In this document: positions 12,051 through 22,984 of the stretch, one piece after another
How positions within the stretch are numbered: the stretch's first letter is position 1
Layout: every line of letters begins with the position of its first letter
Origin: Rhipicephalus microplus
Lineage: Eukaryota; Arthropoda; Arachnida; Ixodida; Ixodidae
DNA: 64,000 bases
Assembly: GCF_043290135.1 (NCBI RefSeq)
Contig: NC_134710.1
Coordinates: 457,436,376-457,500,375, forward strand
Direction of reading: 5' to 3'
Program-made: the position numbers and the translations under genes
The notes under the pieces: model-generated
What the model saw: only the letters and a program-made list of their open reading frames with translations
What the model was told of the DNA's origin: nothing
The model's database searches: none

Positions 12051-12187
12051 TGTAGAAAACGGGTTGAAGATGGAGCTCTGAGGCGAAGAAGTGGCTAGGG
12101 GCACGCTCTTTATATTTTTATTCTTGTTCTGTCAACGATAAATCAACGACGTATCGGTTCTCCGGTCTCTCTGGTCTTTCTGAAACA
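12051..12187 (+). repeat. 3' LTR of the BEL/Pao element
   Basis: 137 bp, related to the 5' LTR with scattered substitutions and an 8-bp net length difference. It is followed by the second GTGCT of the target duplication (12188-12192). Confidence 0.85.
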
Positions 12188-12192
12188 GTGCT

Positions 12193-14360
12193 GATTTGGT
12201 GCAGCCAAGGCGCAGCTGTGCAAACTCGCAGCATTTAGACGTGGGTGCCATACCTGCCTCTTCGAGTCCGTGTGTTTGCCAAAAAATTGCGTGTTAATAA
12301 GTTAAGCAAATAGAAATAAGACGTAATTTGTCAGCACTTCGCCCAACGCCTGTAATGTCACACTCTGCCTGCACTGCTGAACTCGCACTACACAATTGTT
12401 GAACTTTTCCTTCTCGCCCGTGAACAAATTTCCATTCGTGCAGGTAAATGAAATGGACCCTAAGTGTATATTTCAAGTTCTCAAATAGATGACTGCTTGA
12501 AAATATGAAAATTCTGTAAAACGAAGTCTCTGAGCAAGTGTTTCAACAATAGTCTATTCCTCTGCGAGGCTCGAATGGCATTTCTTTACATTTCTTTGAT
12601 CCAGAATCAATCTAAATTTGCCCACGGCTACACATGTGACTCATAATCATACTATAGTTCGCAATTGATTTCTTGAAAATTGATAATTGCATGACAAAAT
12701 GATCAGAAGCGCAGAGAAGGGCACTAAAAAGGTTTGGAACACTTAGTTGTGCCTTGTGAGACAGTTGACATGGTACGCTGACAATTGTATTGTCCTAAAT
12801 AATGGTGTTTACGTAATAGAAGTTTAAAAAAGGTGCGCAAAAGCACACAAAGCTGCACTCGATTTCATAAAAATTTGTACATATGTTCTTTGGGCTCTTT
12901 AAAGTTATAAATTGTGTCAATGTGATGAACACTTGAAGCATAGTTTGACCAAGCATGTAAACATTGTTATGATGAGTAAAATTGTGTTAAAAGAAGGGTT
13001 ATGATAGTTTTTTTTCTCACATAGCACATAGACTTTTCTCATTTTTCGGGCACGTCTGCATCTGTGTAAACTGCCTTGTCATAAAAATTGTGTCTGCCAG
13101 TACGATGTGAAATTTTGTGTACTACTGTCATGAAAAAATGATCTACGAAATTGTAGAGGTAGTATAAACGTACACAAATTTGACTTATTCACAGTCACAC
13201 TAAATTACATTAGGTATGCCAAGGCGTAGCCACTATAAGTAGCTGCGAAAGAATGAGCTTCGGCTTATAAACGCAAATATATTGAAAAATATTGAAAATA
13301 ACAAGTAATGAATATATGTGAGTTTATTGACCCACAGGTTCACACATCGCCCCACCAGATGGTTTCAGGATTGTTTGCTTGCAAGACAGTGCTCAAGTTC
13401 TATCAACATGTCAATCCAAAAAAGAGATTGTGCTCATATCTGAGTAGTTGTAGTGCACTGTATGAGTACGAACAAAGATGTACAAACGAAAAAATGTACA
13501 ATGCGTGCCTAAAGCTTCTTTCCTTAGAATTGTGCTTTTTCAACAAGGTTTCATTAGCTGCACGCTATTGGAAAGAAAAAGGAGCGTAGCTTTTCACTTG
13601 GACGTTAGTAAAGCCTCTTTTGTAGTTGTACTCTCGAATACTTCAATAAGCTCTAACTGTAATGGGCACGATCTCTGAAATATAGCTACAGATGCACTTC
13701 GGAACAATCTGGAACGGGTGCGTGCTTTGCAAACCGAAGCGTATTAGGGATGTGCAAGATTACGCATTAAAAAACAAACAAATTATGCTTTTACAACCTC
13801 AATTTTCGTAAACCAATATGGGATGAGGTAATATGGTAAACAGCTAAAACTAAGTGGTTCCAGTAAATATGCATGAACAACGCGCTGTGTTAGGTTCTTG
13901 CTTTGCCACTGGTTAGCTCGTGCGCTGCTATTGCGAGCAGTGCAGTGTTCGTGAGTGAAACACTGTTCGTCGTGAACAGTGGTGCTGTGTTAACGTTTCA
14001 AAGACTTGTGAAGAGTCTGGGCTCGTGTGACAGAAAATTGAAAGACAGCGTTGATGACTGTTTCGCCCGGTGATGATGCGGCAGTGGGGCTTAAAGTCTT
14101 TGTTCATTAACTCGCCACTTTTCTTTTTTGTGAGAACCAGAGTCCGAGTGTCGTGATGTGTCGAGCCGAAGTCGCAAGATGCTACATTCTGTTGTGGACC
14201 ATGTTGCTTTGACAGCGTGCCTAGAGTGTTATTCGGTGAACTCCTAAACACCTGAAAGCTAGAGCACGTGAACGTCAAGCTTCCATCTGGCCCCCAAAAA
14301 GAGCAAAGATTTCACCGGTGCCTTGCTTTGGATGAAGTTGGAGACCAGTACGGTCTAGCT
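12193..14360. other. 2.2 kb with no recognised gene
   Basis: AT-rich sequence with only short frames. No transposon domain was found. The 116-codon minus frame (13928-14278) has no recognisable feature. This may be intronic or intergenic host DNA. Confidence 0.4.
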
Positions 14361-14367
14361 ACAGGTT

Positions 14368-15163
14368 TTTGATTCCGTCTGGCAGTCGTTTTGCGGGGCA
14401 CTAGAGCCTTGACTACAGCGAACCAAGTCCAGTTATCAAACATTACCTGTAGACGAGCACGCCTGGCTAGCGTTTCATTTCTATGTCGTGGGCAGCTTCC
14501 AACCTACAAACGTTCTTGGCCTGTTGGACCCTTAGCACACTTGGTCCCTTATGACACTGTCGGCTACTTAAGGATGCCATCGGTGAGTTGACCTTGCGGA
14601 ACTAAATTTCTTCCCATTCACGTGGTACTATAACGTGTGCAAGCTTTTAAGCCCAGCAGATGTGATCTATCTCTATGTTAGATTCAAGTATTAAAAATTT
14701 ACTACTACCGGTATGTTTATACATGGATTATTGAAAGGGGGGCAAATACATGAGCAGTTTTTTGTGATTTGATACAAGTGAGCTCTTGTTTGGTTATCAA
14801 GACGACCTGGTGTGTCTACTACGTTTGATAGTTTGAAATGTTAATGTGAATTCATTTTCCAGGAGCCAGGTTGCACTTCAAGAACCCATGTTATTTTGAA
14901 AACCTACTTTTATTGAGGATTGCCGCTGTGGAAGCACTATACTTCACTAGGATATATATATTGCGTTATGTAAAGTCTACATGGGGCTTCAGTTTGTTTC
15001 AACGTGAATACATCAGATTTGATTATTTGGACGAAGTTATATCTCTGCGTTATATTGTAAAAGAACGTGTTGAAGTGAGTGCTTTTAATGGTGGTCTTTC
15101 AAATATATTGTTTTTTGCCTCTTCACAGATTGCAGACTTTGTTAAGGTCCTGGGATGCATTGG
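14368..15163 (+). other. Cluster of splice-like signals (possible exons of an unidentified gene)
   Basis: I see consensus-like splice sites in one direction. A donor CATCG/GTGAGT lies at about 14582. An acceptor TTCATTTTCCAG ends at 14862. The best case is a 35-nt segment 15129-15163 flanked by a strong acceptor (TTTTTTGCCTCTTCACAG) and a strong donor (TTGG/GTAAGC), readable as IADFVKVLGCI. No domain can be recognised from so little coding sequence, and chance matches of this quality do occur, so this is only a candidate microexon. Confidence 0.25.
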
Positions 15164-15460
15164 GTAAGCGCACATTAGGAAATCAAGCCTCCTCATCACT
15201 TCGAGTACCTCTACACAAACATGAATGACTCGTGCTGCATAAATGTGCAAGTCTCTATCAATGCTGGGACTGTTATGATCCAGCGGACCTGGAAGTGGCC
15301 TGGACGCATGCGTGGCATTATCATCTAAATGCACTTTGATCTGCCTGAAAGCTTCAAGGGCAGAAATTTGCCTAATGGCTAGGTGCTACGTTAGTTTTTT
15401 TTTATTGCATAGCATTAAGTAAACACCATTTATTGTTCACACAATGAAAACCCAAACATG

Positions 15461-15531
15461 GCTGCTAGCAGTGGATGCTTGCATTAATCTCACACCATAT
15501 GAGAATAATGCAAGCATCCACTGCAAGCAGC
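15461..15531. ncRNA. MicroRNA-precursor-like hairpin (candidate)
   Basis: A 32-nt arm (15461-15492) pairs with 15500-15531 across a 7-nt loop (CACCATA). Only two internal A/A mismatches interrupt the stem, each opposite the other in register. The 71-nt length, short loop and about 22-nt duplex segments resemble a pre-miRNA foldback. I do not recognise the arm sequences as a known microRNA family. The alternative is a small foldback transposon remnant; no target duplication or longer terminal repeat is visible. Either strand could be transcribed. Confidence 0.35.
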
Positions 15532-17100
15532 TTATAAACATTGTACAAAGCCGGTGGTACCTTTCTTCCAGCATAATTCTAGCAAAATGTTCGGCTGTAG
15601 CTAGGTTACGGACGTATTTTTTTGTTTCGGCATTTCCCTTTCAATGTTTCGCCACTTTGCTTTTTCTTCATTTCAAAGTTCGGCTTTCCTCAATTCAGCT
15701 TTTCCTATTTCCTGTTTTTCATGTTTTAGCATTCCGATAATTGGTCATTTTAAATTTCGCTGTTTTGAATGCCTATAAAAAGCCGAAAACTAAGAGGCTG
15801 AATTAAGGAAAGACGATTGTTGGAACTTCTAAAATAGAATGCTAAAAACCTAATGCTAGAGAACATAGGAAACAAAACAATTATTTTTCTCCAACAGTTT
15901 TGGCAGATAGTTCAGCCTCCTTCGAAGGACGTAAGTGAAATGGTACGTCCCGCAGCACAGGGCAGCCCAACCAGTTTGGGGGACAGAAAAAAAAGAAAGA
16001 AAAAACTCAGAACTAACCAGCAAGAGAAGCGACTGTGACCATGGCTTTGTTGAAATGTTCGTCAGTGAGAAAAAAAAACGGGAGGCGGAGTGCCGCCAGA
16101 AGCGGTCGGGTTGTCCGTGCATTGTTTCGAGGGAAAGATGGAATGGCCACCTGGCAAAACAACACAAGGCAGAAATTAAAAAGAAATTCCACTTGTTCTC
16201 ATCACACACATGGTCTGAGTTCAAGCTCAGGTTGTTCGGTCACTCGGTAGTTCACCCACGGCACCGAGCCGTGCACACTAAAGTGGATACATACATACGA
16301 CGCGCTCCAGCTTTAGGAAAGCGTTGGCAACGATAAAACTCAAAATAAATAAATAGGGAATCTTTAAGATTCTCTGTTTACACAAGAACAAAAAAACAGC
16401 ATAAAAAAGAAAAAAATATATATATGTTAGTGATACTCACGTGCGCCCGCTCACGCCCGTAGCACCAATTGCACTCATTTTCAAGCGCTAGATTTGTGGT
16501 CATGTGTGTCCGAACTCACGTATGTTTGAAATTTGAAATAAATAAATAGGTAAAATATTTAAATTTCTGTTTCTAACTATAGGGCGCAGCAGTCGCCCAG
16601 GACTTTCTATATTTTATAGTGGAATGATTCAAATGTTTTATACAGCATAATTCTCGCTGTTCGCACTCTCGTGTGTTCTGAAGGCGGCATCATACTTCAT
16701 AAACAAATTCACTTCGCTCTCTCACAGAAATATGAAAAGCCTAGGTTACTGACGTGCCTTCACAACCTCTCGTAAAAGACAGAAAGTGAATTATGAAGTG
16801 CAGTTATTCATACATACGTCGACACAGAGGATATTCAATCTAGCGCTTCAAATGAAATGCAATTGATGCTACGCGCGTGAGTCGATTGTAAAGCGCAAAG
16901 ACTTCTAAAGACGATCTCATGAGAACAGGTCTCAATCGCGTACTTCTGCAGTTTGACGCCTAATGGAGCAGAACTAAAATAGTTTTACAGCGATTCGCTC
17001 TCGCATTTTGCCTTAATTTTAAAAGTAACATTAGTACAGCTGGACAAATGACTTAGAAGTGAAAGCTTTTTTAGATGCGCAGCATCTTATACTCGCGCCT
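15532..17100. other. 1.6 kb with no recognised gene
   Basis: Frames such as 15935-16336 (plus) and 15856-16224 (minus) overlap each other and show no domain. They include poly-A/G tracts (for example at 15985-16010 and 16070-16080). No repeat ends identified. Confidence 0.4.
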
Positions 17101-17121
17101 TGTAGTGCGCCGTCCGCACCG

Positions 17122-17403
17122 CTTCTCGAACATTCGACAGCTGACGCGCGCGCATGCGCCGTCGCGCCGTCGCCCACTCTTCCACCAACTGTGCATCCCT
17201 TCCTCCTCTACACACCGCGCGCGCTTCACTCCTCCACCATCTGTGCACCCTTCCTCCTCTACACACCGCGTTCGACATCTACAATTCTCCTGATTCTCCA
17301 GTGGACGCGCATGTGGCGTCGCGCTTCGAGAACATTCAACAGCTGACAGTGCATGCGCCGTCGTGCTGTATATATACTCAAGGTCGGCGCTCGCTCGCTC
17401 AGT
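17122..17403 (+). promoter_or_regulatory. GC-rich region with nested direct repeats and a TATA/initiator core promoter
   Basis: A TATA box (TATATATAC from 17369) lies 32 bp upstream of the A of an arthropod-type initiator TCAGT (A at 17401), canonical spacing for RNA polymerase II. Upstream there is an inner direct repeat (about 17176-17225 and 17227-17275, sharing CTTCCTCCTCTACACACCGC) and an outer repeat (about 17122-17164 and 17323-17362, sharing ATGCGCCGTCG). The region is CpG-rich compared with its AT-rich surroundings. It could serve the exon just downstream. A transposon-borne promoter is the alternative. Confidence 0.45.
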
Positions 17404-17456
17404 TGCCGCTCGTCGGTTGGTTTGTACGGCGCGTCGACGTCCAAGGTCGCGGTGAA

Positions 17457-17593
17457 ATGAATTCCAACGAATTCACAAACACAATGATCGACGTCCCTTC
17501 GACCAGCGCCGCCCTTTCGCATACGTGTGTACGTGTTCACTCATTTAACACCCCCTCCTACAACCACGTTAACCAATTTAGCCATCGACCCAA
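17457..17593 (+). CDS. Candidate first coding exon of an unidentified gene
   Basis: An ATG with a purine at -3 opens 56 bp downstream of the initiator. The frame reads MNSNEFTNTMIDVPSTSAA and continues for 46 codons before a stop that overlaps a strong splice donor, CCCAA/GTAAGT (GT at 17594-17595). If the donor is used, the exon ends at 17593 and the stop is removed. No domain is recognisable in the 45 residues. The donor-containing segment is tandemly repeated immediately downstream. An upstream in-frame start at 17154 exists but lies inside the promoter repeats, so I prefer 17457. Could equally be a retained fragment of an unknown repeat. Confidence 0.35.
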
Positions 17594-17690
17594 GTAAGTC
17601 GCAATTTAACACCCCATTTCACAACCACGTTAACCAATTTAGCCATCGACCCAAGTAAGTCGCACTTTAACACCCCGTTAACCAATTATA
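17546..17690 (+). repeat. Tandem repeat, approx. 60-bp unit, 2.3 copies, containing a splice donor
   Basis: Units share TTTAACACCCC, ACAACCACGTTAACCAATTT and CATCGACCCAAGTAAGTCGC. The second unit repeats the AA/GTAAGT donor about 60 bp downstream, and a third partial unit follows (about 17667-17690). Confidence 0.75.
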
Positions 17691-17699
17691 TGGTCCGCA

Positions 17700-18620
17700 T
17701 CCTCCTCAGTGTTCCCCCGAGGGAAGCTGCGGGCAATTTTTTTAACGTGACAAAAATCATTTATATCAGAGGCTTATAATAAGTTTCGCAGATTCCCCTA
17801 AATTACCTGCAATCGAAGTACGAGCACGCGACGACGTGATCCGTAAAAATAGGTTCTTGGATAGCCTACCAGCCTGTGCCCCAAACTAGCGATTGTGATA
17901 GCGACGGTGAAGGCTGGCACCTTCCGGGGCGTGTGTCGAGTCACGGCTGGGCTTGACTGACCCTTGACTGCGCTCGCTGAAAACGCGCGCAGGTGCGGTC
18001 TAGCTCGGCCGCGGTTGATCAAAGGAGAGGGTGTGGAAGGGCAAGAGCGAGGAAGTGTACAATATCTCATGAGATCCCCACGCCACTGTTTCGGTAGGCA
18101 CCGCACGGGCACAACTTTTGACCCAGTGGTGACATATGGTGGGACACTTCCTCAACTGCCGCAATGTTTATGATTCCTTGCCATGCAAATTTCTAATTTA
18201 ACAATAATAGAAGTAAACTACGAGATAATTCAGAATGTTTAAAGCGGAAAGCCTGCAGCCTATCAAGTAAACTTCATTCATGTGAGGATGAAAAGCTCGT
18301 GCCTTTGAACGAGCACACATTCATTGATTCCTTATCGAGTTTTCGAGCTTGTGACTTACTAGGTGGATCAAGTACTCTGGAAGGAAATTGCAAGTGGGTT
18401 AAAATCTTGCGCCTGCTTACAACTTGCACAGAAAAAGACCGTTTACATTTCTGGCCGTTTACATCAGACGGTAAACGGCTAGAAATTGGACCTTTTCCCT
18501 GAGGAGCCTTTTCTCTTAGTGGGGTGGCATCTTGTATTTGAGCCGAACATGTTCATCACAAATGCATAGTTATACTTTTTTCTGAAACTTCTCCTAAAAA
18601 GCGACTTTGAAGACGCGAAC
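17700..18620. other. No gene seen; one short hairpin
   Basis: Unassigned sequence. An imperfect 14-bp stem (18448-18461 with 18472-18485, one mismatch, 10-nt loop) is the only local structure noted. Frames are short and without domains. Confidence 0.4.
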
Positions 18621-19190
18621 ATCCCCTGGACACCGTGGCACAAATGCCTAGCGGGAAACCGAGTGGCGCATGCAGCCGCCCGAGGGCACATACACCGAGC
18701 TTCTCCGCAGTGATACTCGGACTCTAGAAATGCACAGGATCCCGTACCAAAAATATACTCCGACATACTTGCGCACTACCAGAAGCAACGGCGCCACTAT
18801 CCACCTGCCAACAAAATGTTGCGTAGAGAGCAAGCGGTGATTTAGAGAAGACTGCAGGCGGGCACCAATGCACATAGTACACCACTTCACGCAATGTATC
18901 CCAGAAACTACAGCAGAAACACTAACTACTGCCCGGACTCTTCGAGCACCCTGTACCACATCATATGGGGCTGTCGAAACAACCCGAGTGTCCCGCCCAT
19001 GGACAAGCACAGCGCACAAGCAAATCCAGAAGACCAGGTGGGAGGTGTTGCTGACGTCGGTGAGCCCTGATGATCAGCTCCGGCTAGTGGAAAGGGCTCA
19101 GGAGTTGGTGGCTAGCCATTACTACCTGGAATCAGGAAGCACCCTACCTTTGGGCGAAGAGAACACGCGCCTGGTCGCAAATAAAGTTTA
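18621..19190 (+). pseudogene. LINE ORF2 C-terminal fragment (end of RNase H and zinc knuckle)
   Basis: Reading several plus frames gives PWHKCLAGNRVAHAAARGH (end of an RNase H domain, where WTPGH...GNEAAHAAAR is typical of tick LINEs), then CPDSSSTLYHIIWGCRNNPS, a C-X-H-C knuckle, and WEVLLTSVSPDDQLRLVERA near the C-terminus. A frame change near 19010 and stops near 18700 and 18840 mark it as dead. The copy is 5'-truncated as usual for LINEs. An AATAAAGTTTATTTCTC stretch at about 19180 probably belongs to its 3' end. Confidence 0.7.
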
Positions 19191-19199
19191 TTTCTCTAT

Positions 19200-20480
19200 A
19201 TGCAAATTGTACCTAACCCAAGTATTTATTGTTAATCTTTAAAGGCAACTCTCTGTGTGTCTCAAAGCCATGGCTCCTCATCCTTCTGTCTGTCGCTAGC
19301 CTACCTGAGCAGCAGTGCGATGCAGCCAGCACCCATGCAAGCCAAGTCATGAAGCACTCCTTTGGTGCTTCATCTGGCATCACACTGACATAAATAATAA
19401 GGTGATACTGGTGGCAGCTGTAGGAATCCATTTAAATGAATTGACATATTGAAAGTGAGCTTGTTGCGTACGAATAGTTTCTCTAAGGAAGTGTATTTGT
19501 TTAGGTTTTCTTCGTTTTGAACAATAATTCTAAGCGACACGCCTTCTCATTATCCGCAAATGTTTCTTGTCTTCTAGACTGCCAATTTGCTCTTGTACGC
19601 TGTATGATGAGCTGGCTATTTTAGATAAGTGTAAAGTTGTGAATATTAGTTGTTGTCAAGTAACACAGTCAAACTTGTGTGGCCTAGTGAATTCTTTAGT
19701 GATTGTATTCTCGCACCTATAGTAATGTCGAAGTAGAAAAAGCTTTATTGGCTTGTTATGCCTGCCAGAAGCTTTCTACTTGCAAAATAGCATTGTATTG
19801 ATGCACTTATCTGACAAAATATATTTTCAGTCTTCGCTATTTGCTTGTGTGTGTGTGTGTGTTGACATTTCCTTTCTTTTTATTATTTCTGTATACTTGC
19901 CATTGGCCTATCAAAATACATCTGTAAATATGAGCACACATTTATTAACCGTACACGTTTGCATGTACTAGCATGATTGTAACGATGACCTGTATTTTTC
20001 TAAGTTCCAGCAGTAACAAGGGTGCAGGTGCTCCACGGTCATGTACAATGTATTACGAACAGAGCACAGAAAACCAACAAGTAGAGAGTGACTGCCAGTG
20101 ATTGTGCCCTTTTGCTGAAAGTGCACGCAAGCAGAAAGAGCACATTGTGATAACTGCAGCAGTTTTAATTGTATAGTAAAATTATGTGCAGGTGCAGTTT
20201 AGCTTCTTAGCATGCATTATTCAGTAGTTCCTTTGCGCCGCATTCCGCATTACCAACTTTTGCACGAAAAAACCATGATACTAGTTTAAAGCACGTTGTA
20301 AAATTGTGGGTAAATCAACTGGAGCAGAAGTTTTTAACATACATGTTATGCAAAGTGCCTGTTTGTCTCTGCATATCACTGCGATAGAAAAAAGCATCCA
20401 TAGTAGACAATATTAGCCATGTTTGAACTTTTCATAGTACAAGAAGTAAATTCATTGATGCAGTAATTTTGTACTTAGTC
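19200..20480. other. 1.3 kb with no recognised gene
   Basis: AT-rich sequence with a short (TG)n run at about 19848-19862. No domain or bounded repeat recognised. Confidence 0.4.
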
Positions 20481-20485
20481 GATAT

Positions 20486-20871
20486 TGCCACGTTCGTTTT
20501 TTCAAGTTTTGTTAAAGCCCCAATACACTACAGAGATCTTTGCGCAAACTGCACCTGCGATTTTCGAGAAGCTTCAGGACTGTAGTAGATCATTTCGTTA
20601 AGATCACGCTCACTCCGCGAACAGTACAGATTATTCTTGAACCTACCTCACCGCTAGAGATAACGCTAGACCATTCGATGGCAAGTGTATAAATGCCGAC
20701 ATGCTTTGCCGCTTGTCAGTTGATCGACGGCCGACCGTGCAAGCGCCACTATCAGTGCAAGCGTGCTACCGTTACCCAACTTTCCGTTTAGCGGGGACAG
20801 GTTCGCCCAAATAAACAGTTTGATGTGACCATTCCGTCTCCTGCCTTCAACCACGTCATGACCCCGTGACA
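20486..20871 (+). repeat. 5' LTR of Gypsy element 1 with core promoter and polyadenylation signal
   Basis: The LTR begins TGCCACG and ends CGTGACA, an imperfect inverted pair. It contains TATAAA (20688-20693) 30 bp upstream of an initiator TCAGT (A at 20718), giving a likely transcription start. AATAAA at about 20811-20816 is a likely polyadenylation signal, defining U3, R and U5 in the normal order. The base pairs just upstream of the LTR are ATAT. Confidence 0.75.
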
Positions 20872-21006
20872 TCTGGTGGAGGTGCTGCTTCGTTCATGTA
20901 CCGGATGCCCCCGTCTAGCCGTGAACTCAGCCCATGTCGCGGAGAAGACGTGGGCTGAGAATAACTCAGCTCACGTCACGCAGAACCGACGTTTAGCGTG
21001 CACCTG

Positions 21007-21167
21007 ACAACCGCCCGCTCTGCTACCACTGCGGCGAGGCCGGGCACACCTACCTCCGTTGCCAGTATCGACAGATGGGGCTGCGTGGTTTCGCCGTCAA
21101 CGCACCACGTCTGCATCCAGGGGAACGGTCACGTGACATCGCCGACTACCTGACAGAAGTTGAATAG
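21007..21167 (+). pseudogene. Gypsy 1 gag C-terminal remnant with zinc knuckle
   Basis: The frame reads LCYHCGEAGHTYLRCQYRQM, a CX2CX4HX4C nucleocapsid knuckle, and stops at 21165-21167. Capsid and matrix regions that should precede it are absent: the sequence from the primer-binding site to here is only about 130 bp. The knuckle would have bound the element RNA. Confidence 0.75.
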
Positions 21168-21489
21168 ACACCACAAAGTCCTTCCAGTTTGCCGTCGCCC
21201 AGCCACCGCATGTCACCGCACCACCGGCAGTACTCTGGCCCAACGCGGGCCCGGTCTCCTAGCCCATATCCGGGAGACTAAGGGCAGCAACCGAAGGAGG
21301 TGCGGTTGCTGTGCGACGAACTACCAAAATACTCCTCTGACGACGACGACGCGATGGAGCTTTCCGAACACGACGCCAACTAGGCAAAGTCCTGACGACG
21401 AATCCTCACTTACTGAAGGTGACCTGACGATGCAACATGGAAGTAGTGTAACAAACCGACGCAGCCGTGACCCAATGCCTGCAACGTGA

Positions 21490-22033
21490 GGTGGCGAACT
21501 AGTCACCTCGACGCTCTTATTGACGGCCACAGTGTGACCGCTCTCGTCGATACTGGAGCCGACTGTTCGGTCAGTGGGTTGTTCGTCGCGAAGTTGAAGA
21601 AAGTCAGGACAGCTTGGGAAGGCTTGAAATCCGCACAGCCGGAGGTCATCTCGTAACGCCGGTAGAAATCTGCACAGCGAGAGTCACCATTAACGACCGT
21701 ATTTATCCTGCAGACTTTGTAGTCCTACAGCGTTGCTCGAGAGATGTCATCCTTGGTATGTACTTCTTATGCCTCCATGGTGCAGTCATCAACCTCAGAA
21801 CAAAGTCGATAACGTTATTCACAGAAGAAGCACCACCGCTGTGCAACCCGTCAGGAAACCACGCCTTGAAAGTGCTGGAAGAACAAATCACCATTTCGCC
21901 TCGCTCCACTGTCATTATGTCAGTCGGCGGTCCTAAATAAGCGGACTTGGAAGGTGTCGTTGAAGGCAGCCAGGATCTGTTGGTCACGCGCAATATTTGC
22001 GTCGCAAGAGAAATTGCAGAGCTGCGGGGAGGC
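21490..22033 (+). pseudogene. Gypsy 1 aspartic protease remnant
   Basis: The frame at 21495-21612 contains the active-site motif VTALVDTGADCSVSGLF (catalytic D at 21549-21551). A frameshift near 21612 moves the reading to a second frame, which holds DFVVLQRCSRDVILGMYFL, corresponding to the LG-D/N flap and C-terminal half of retropepsins. A stop at about 21938-21940 interrupts the link to RT. The DTG triad itself is intact. Confidence 0.8.
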
Positions 22034-22040
22034 CTAGCTT

Positions 22041-22960
22041 ATGCTCACGAATTTCATCAATGAGTACAAACATGTGAACAAAGGAACGATAGTCGCATAC
22101 ATTGAAGAAATTGTGGAAGCCACTAGTCCTTTCGCCCTCGCCGATTCTGTGGAACCTGCTCAGAAGAACCAAGCCTCCCCCCCCCCCTCAGCTTTCGACG
22201 TCAATCCCAGCCTTCCGAACCAAAAGAAAGAACAGCTGAAGGCCCTGCTCCTGCAATACGAAGATTGCTTTTCGTCGTCATTAAAAATTCGACAGGCTTC
22301 AATCACGAAACATCGCATCATAACCGAGGAAAAGGCCAGACCAATCCAACAGAGTCCGTACAGGGTTTCGACGCGAGATCAGGAGGCCATGAACAGACAA
22401 GTTGATGAAATGCTGCGGGATGACATCATCCAGCCGTGCAAGGGTCCATGGGCATACCCCGTGGTGTTAATGAAGAAAAAGAATGGAACTCTACGTTCCT
22501 GCGTCGATTATCACCACGCCTGAACAAAATCACAAGAAAGGACGTGTATCCTCTCCCACGAATAGACGATGCACTTGATCGGCTACATAACGCCAAGTAC
22601 TTTTCGTCATTAGACCTCAAGACTGGCTATCGGCCAATCGAAGTCGACAAAAGAGACCGACACAAGACAAAATTTCTAACACCGGACAGCCTCTTCGAGT
22701 TTAAGGTGATGCCCTTCGGCCTTTGCTCAGCGCCTGCTACTTTTCAATGCGTTATGGATACAGTACTGGCAGGATTGATGTGGCAGACCTGCCTGGTGTA
22801 CTTGGACGGCGGCGTCGTGTTTTCTTTGAGTTTCGACGGGTATCTTTGGCACCTTGAAGCTGTACTTCAAGCCATCAAGACGTCCGGACTCCCACTTAAG
22901 TAAGAAAAGTGCAGATTTGCGTTCGAAGAGCTCTTCTTCCTGGGCACTGATTAGCAAATC
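22041..22960 (+). pseudogene. Gypsy 1 reverse transcriptase remnant with altered YxDD box
   Basis: The first frame (to 22521) has QEAMNRQVDEMLRDDIIQPC, PVVLMKKKNGTLR and CVDY. A frameshift at about 22520 leads to a second frame with DVYPLPRIDDALDRL, YFSSLDLKTGY (catalytic aspartate of motif A), KVMPFGLCSAPATF and YLDGGVVFS. The last motif should be YLDD: the second catalytic aspartate is glycine (codon at 22808-22810). A stop at 22901-22903 follows. The enzyme copied element RNA into cDNA in the particle; this copy cannot. Confidence 0.85.
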
Positions 22961-22984
22961 TAGAGTTCATCCCGATCAATAGAA

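Larger units (their letters stand above)
6458..12187 (+). mobile_element. BEL/Pao LTR retrotransposon, structurally complete, coding regions decayed
   Basis: The element is bounded by two short related LTRs (6458-6602 and 12051-12187), both beginning TGTAGAAAAC and ending CTGAAACA. The flanks carry a perfect 5-bp target duplication GTGCT (6453-6457 and 12188-12192). A primer-binding site of the type common in BEL/Pao elements (TGGTGCCGTGAC) follows the 5' LTR directly. Internally the order is gag (DUF1759-like), zinc knuckle, A17-type protease, reverse transcriptase, RNase H and integrase, typical of BEL/Pao. Stops and frameshifts break every domain. LTR divergence is visible by eye (indels and many substitutions), so the insertion is old. 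Confidence 0.9.

Noticed and set aside
15935..16336. 133-codon plus frame
   Set aside because: Overlaps a 122-codon minus frame, is Lys/Arg-rich from purine runs, and shows no domain.
17154..17597. 147-codon frame starting at 17154
   Set aside because: Its first 100 codons lie in the promoter and its direct repeats, upstream of the TATA box. The start at 17457 is preferred.
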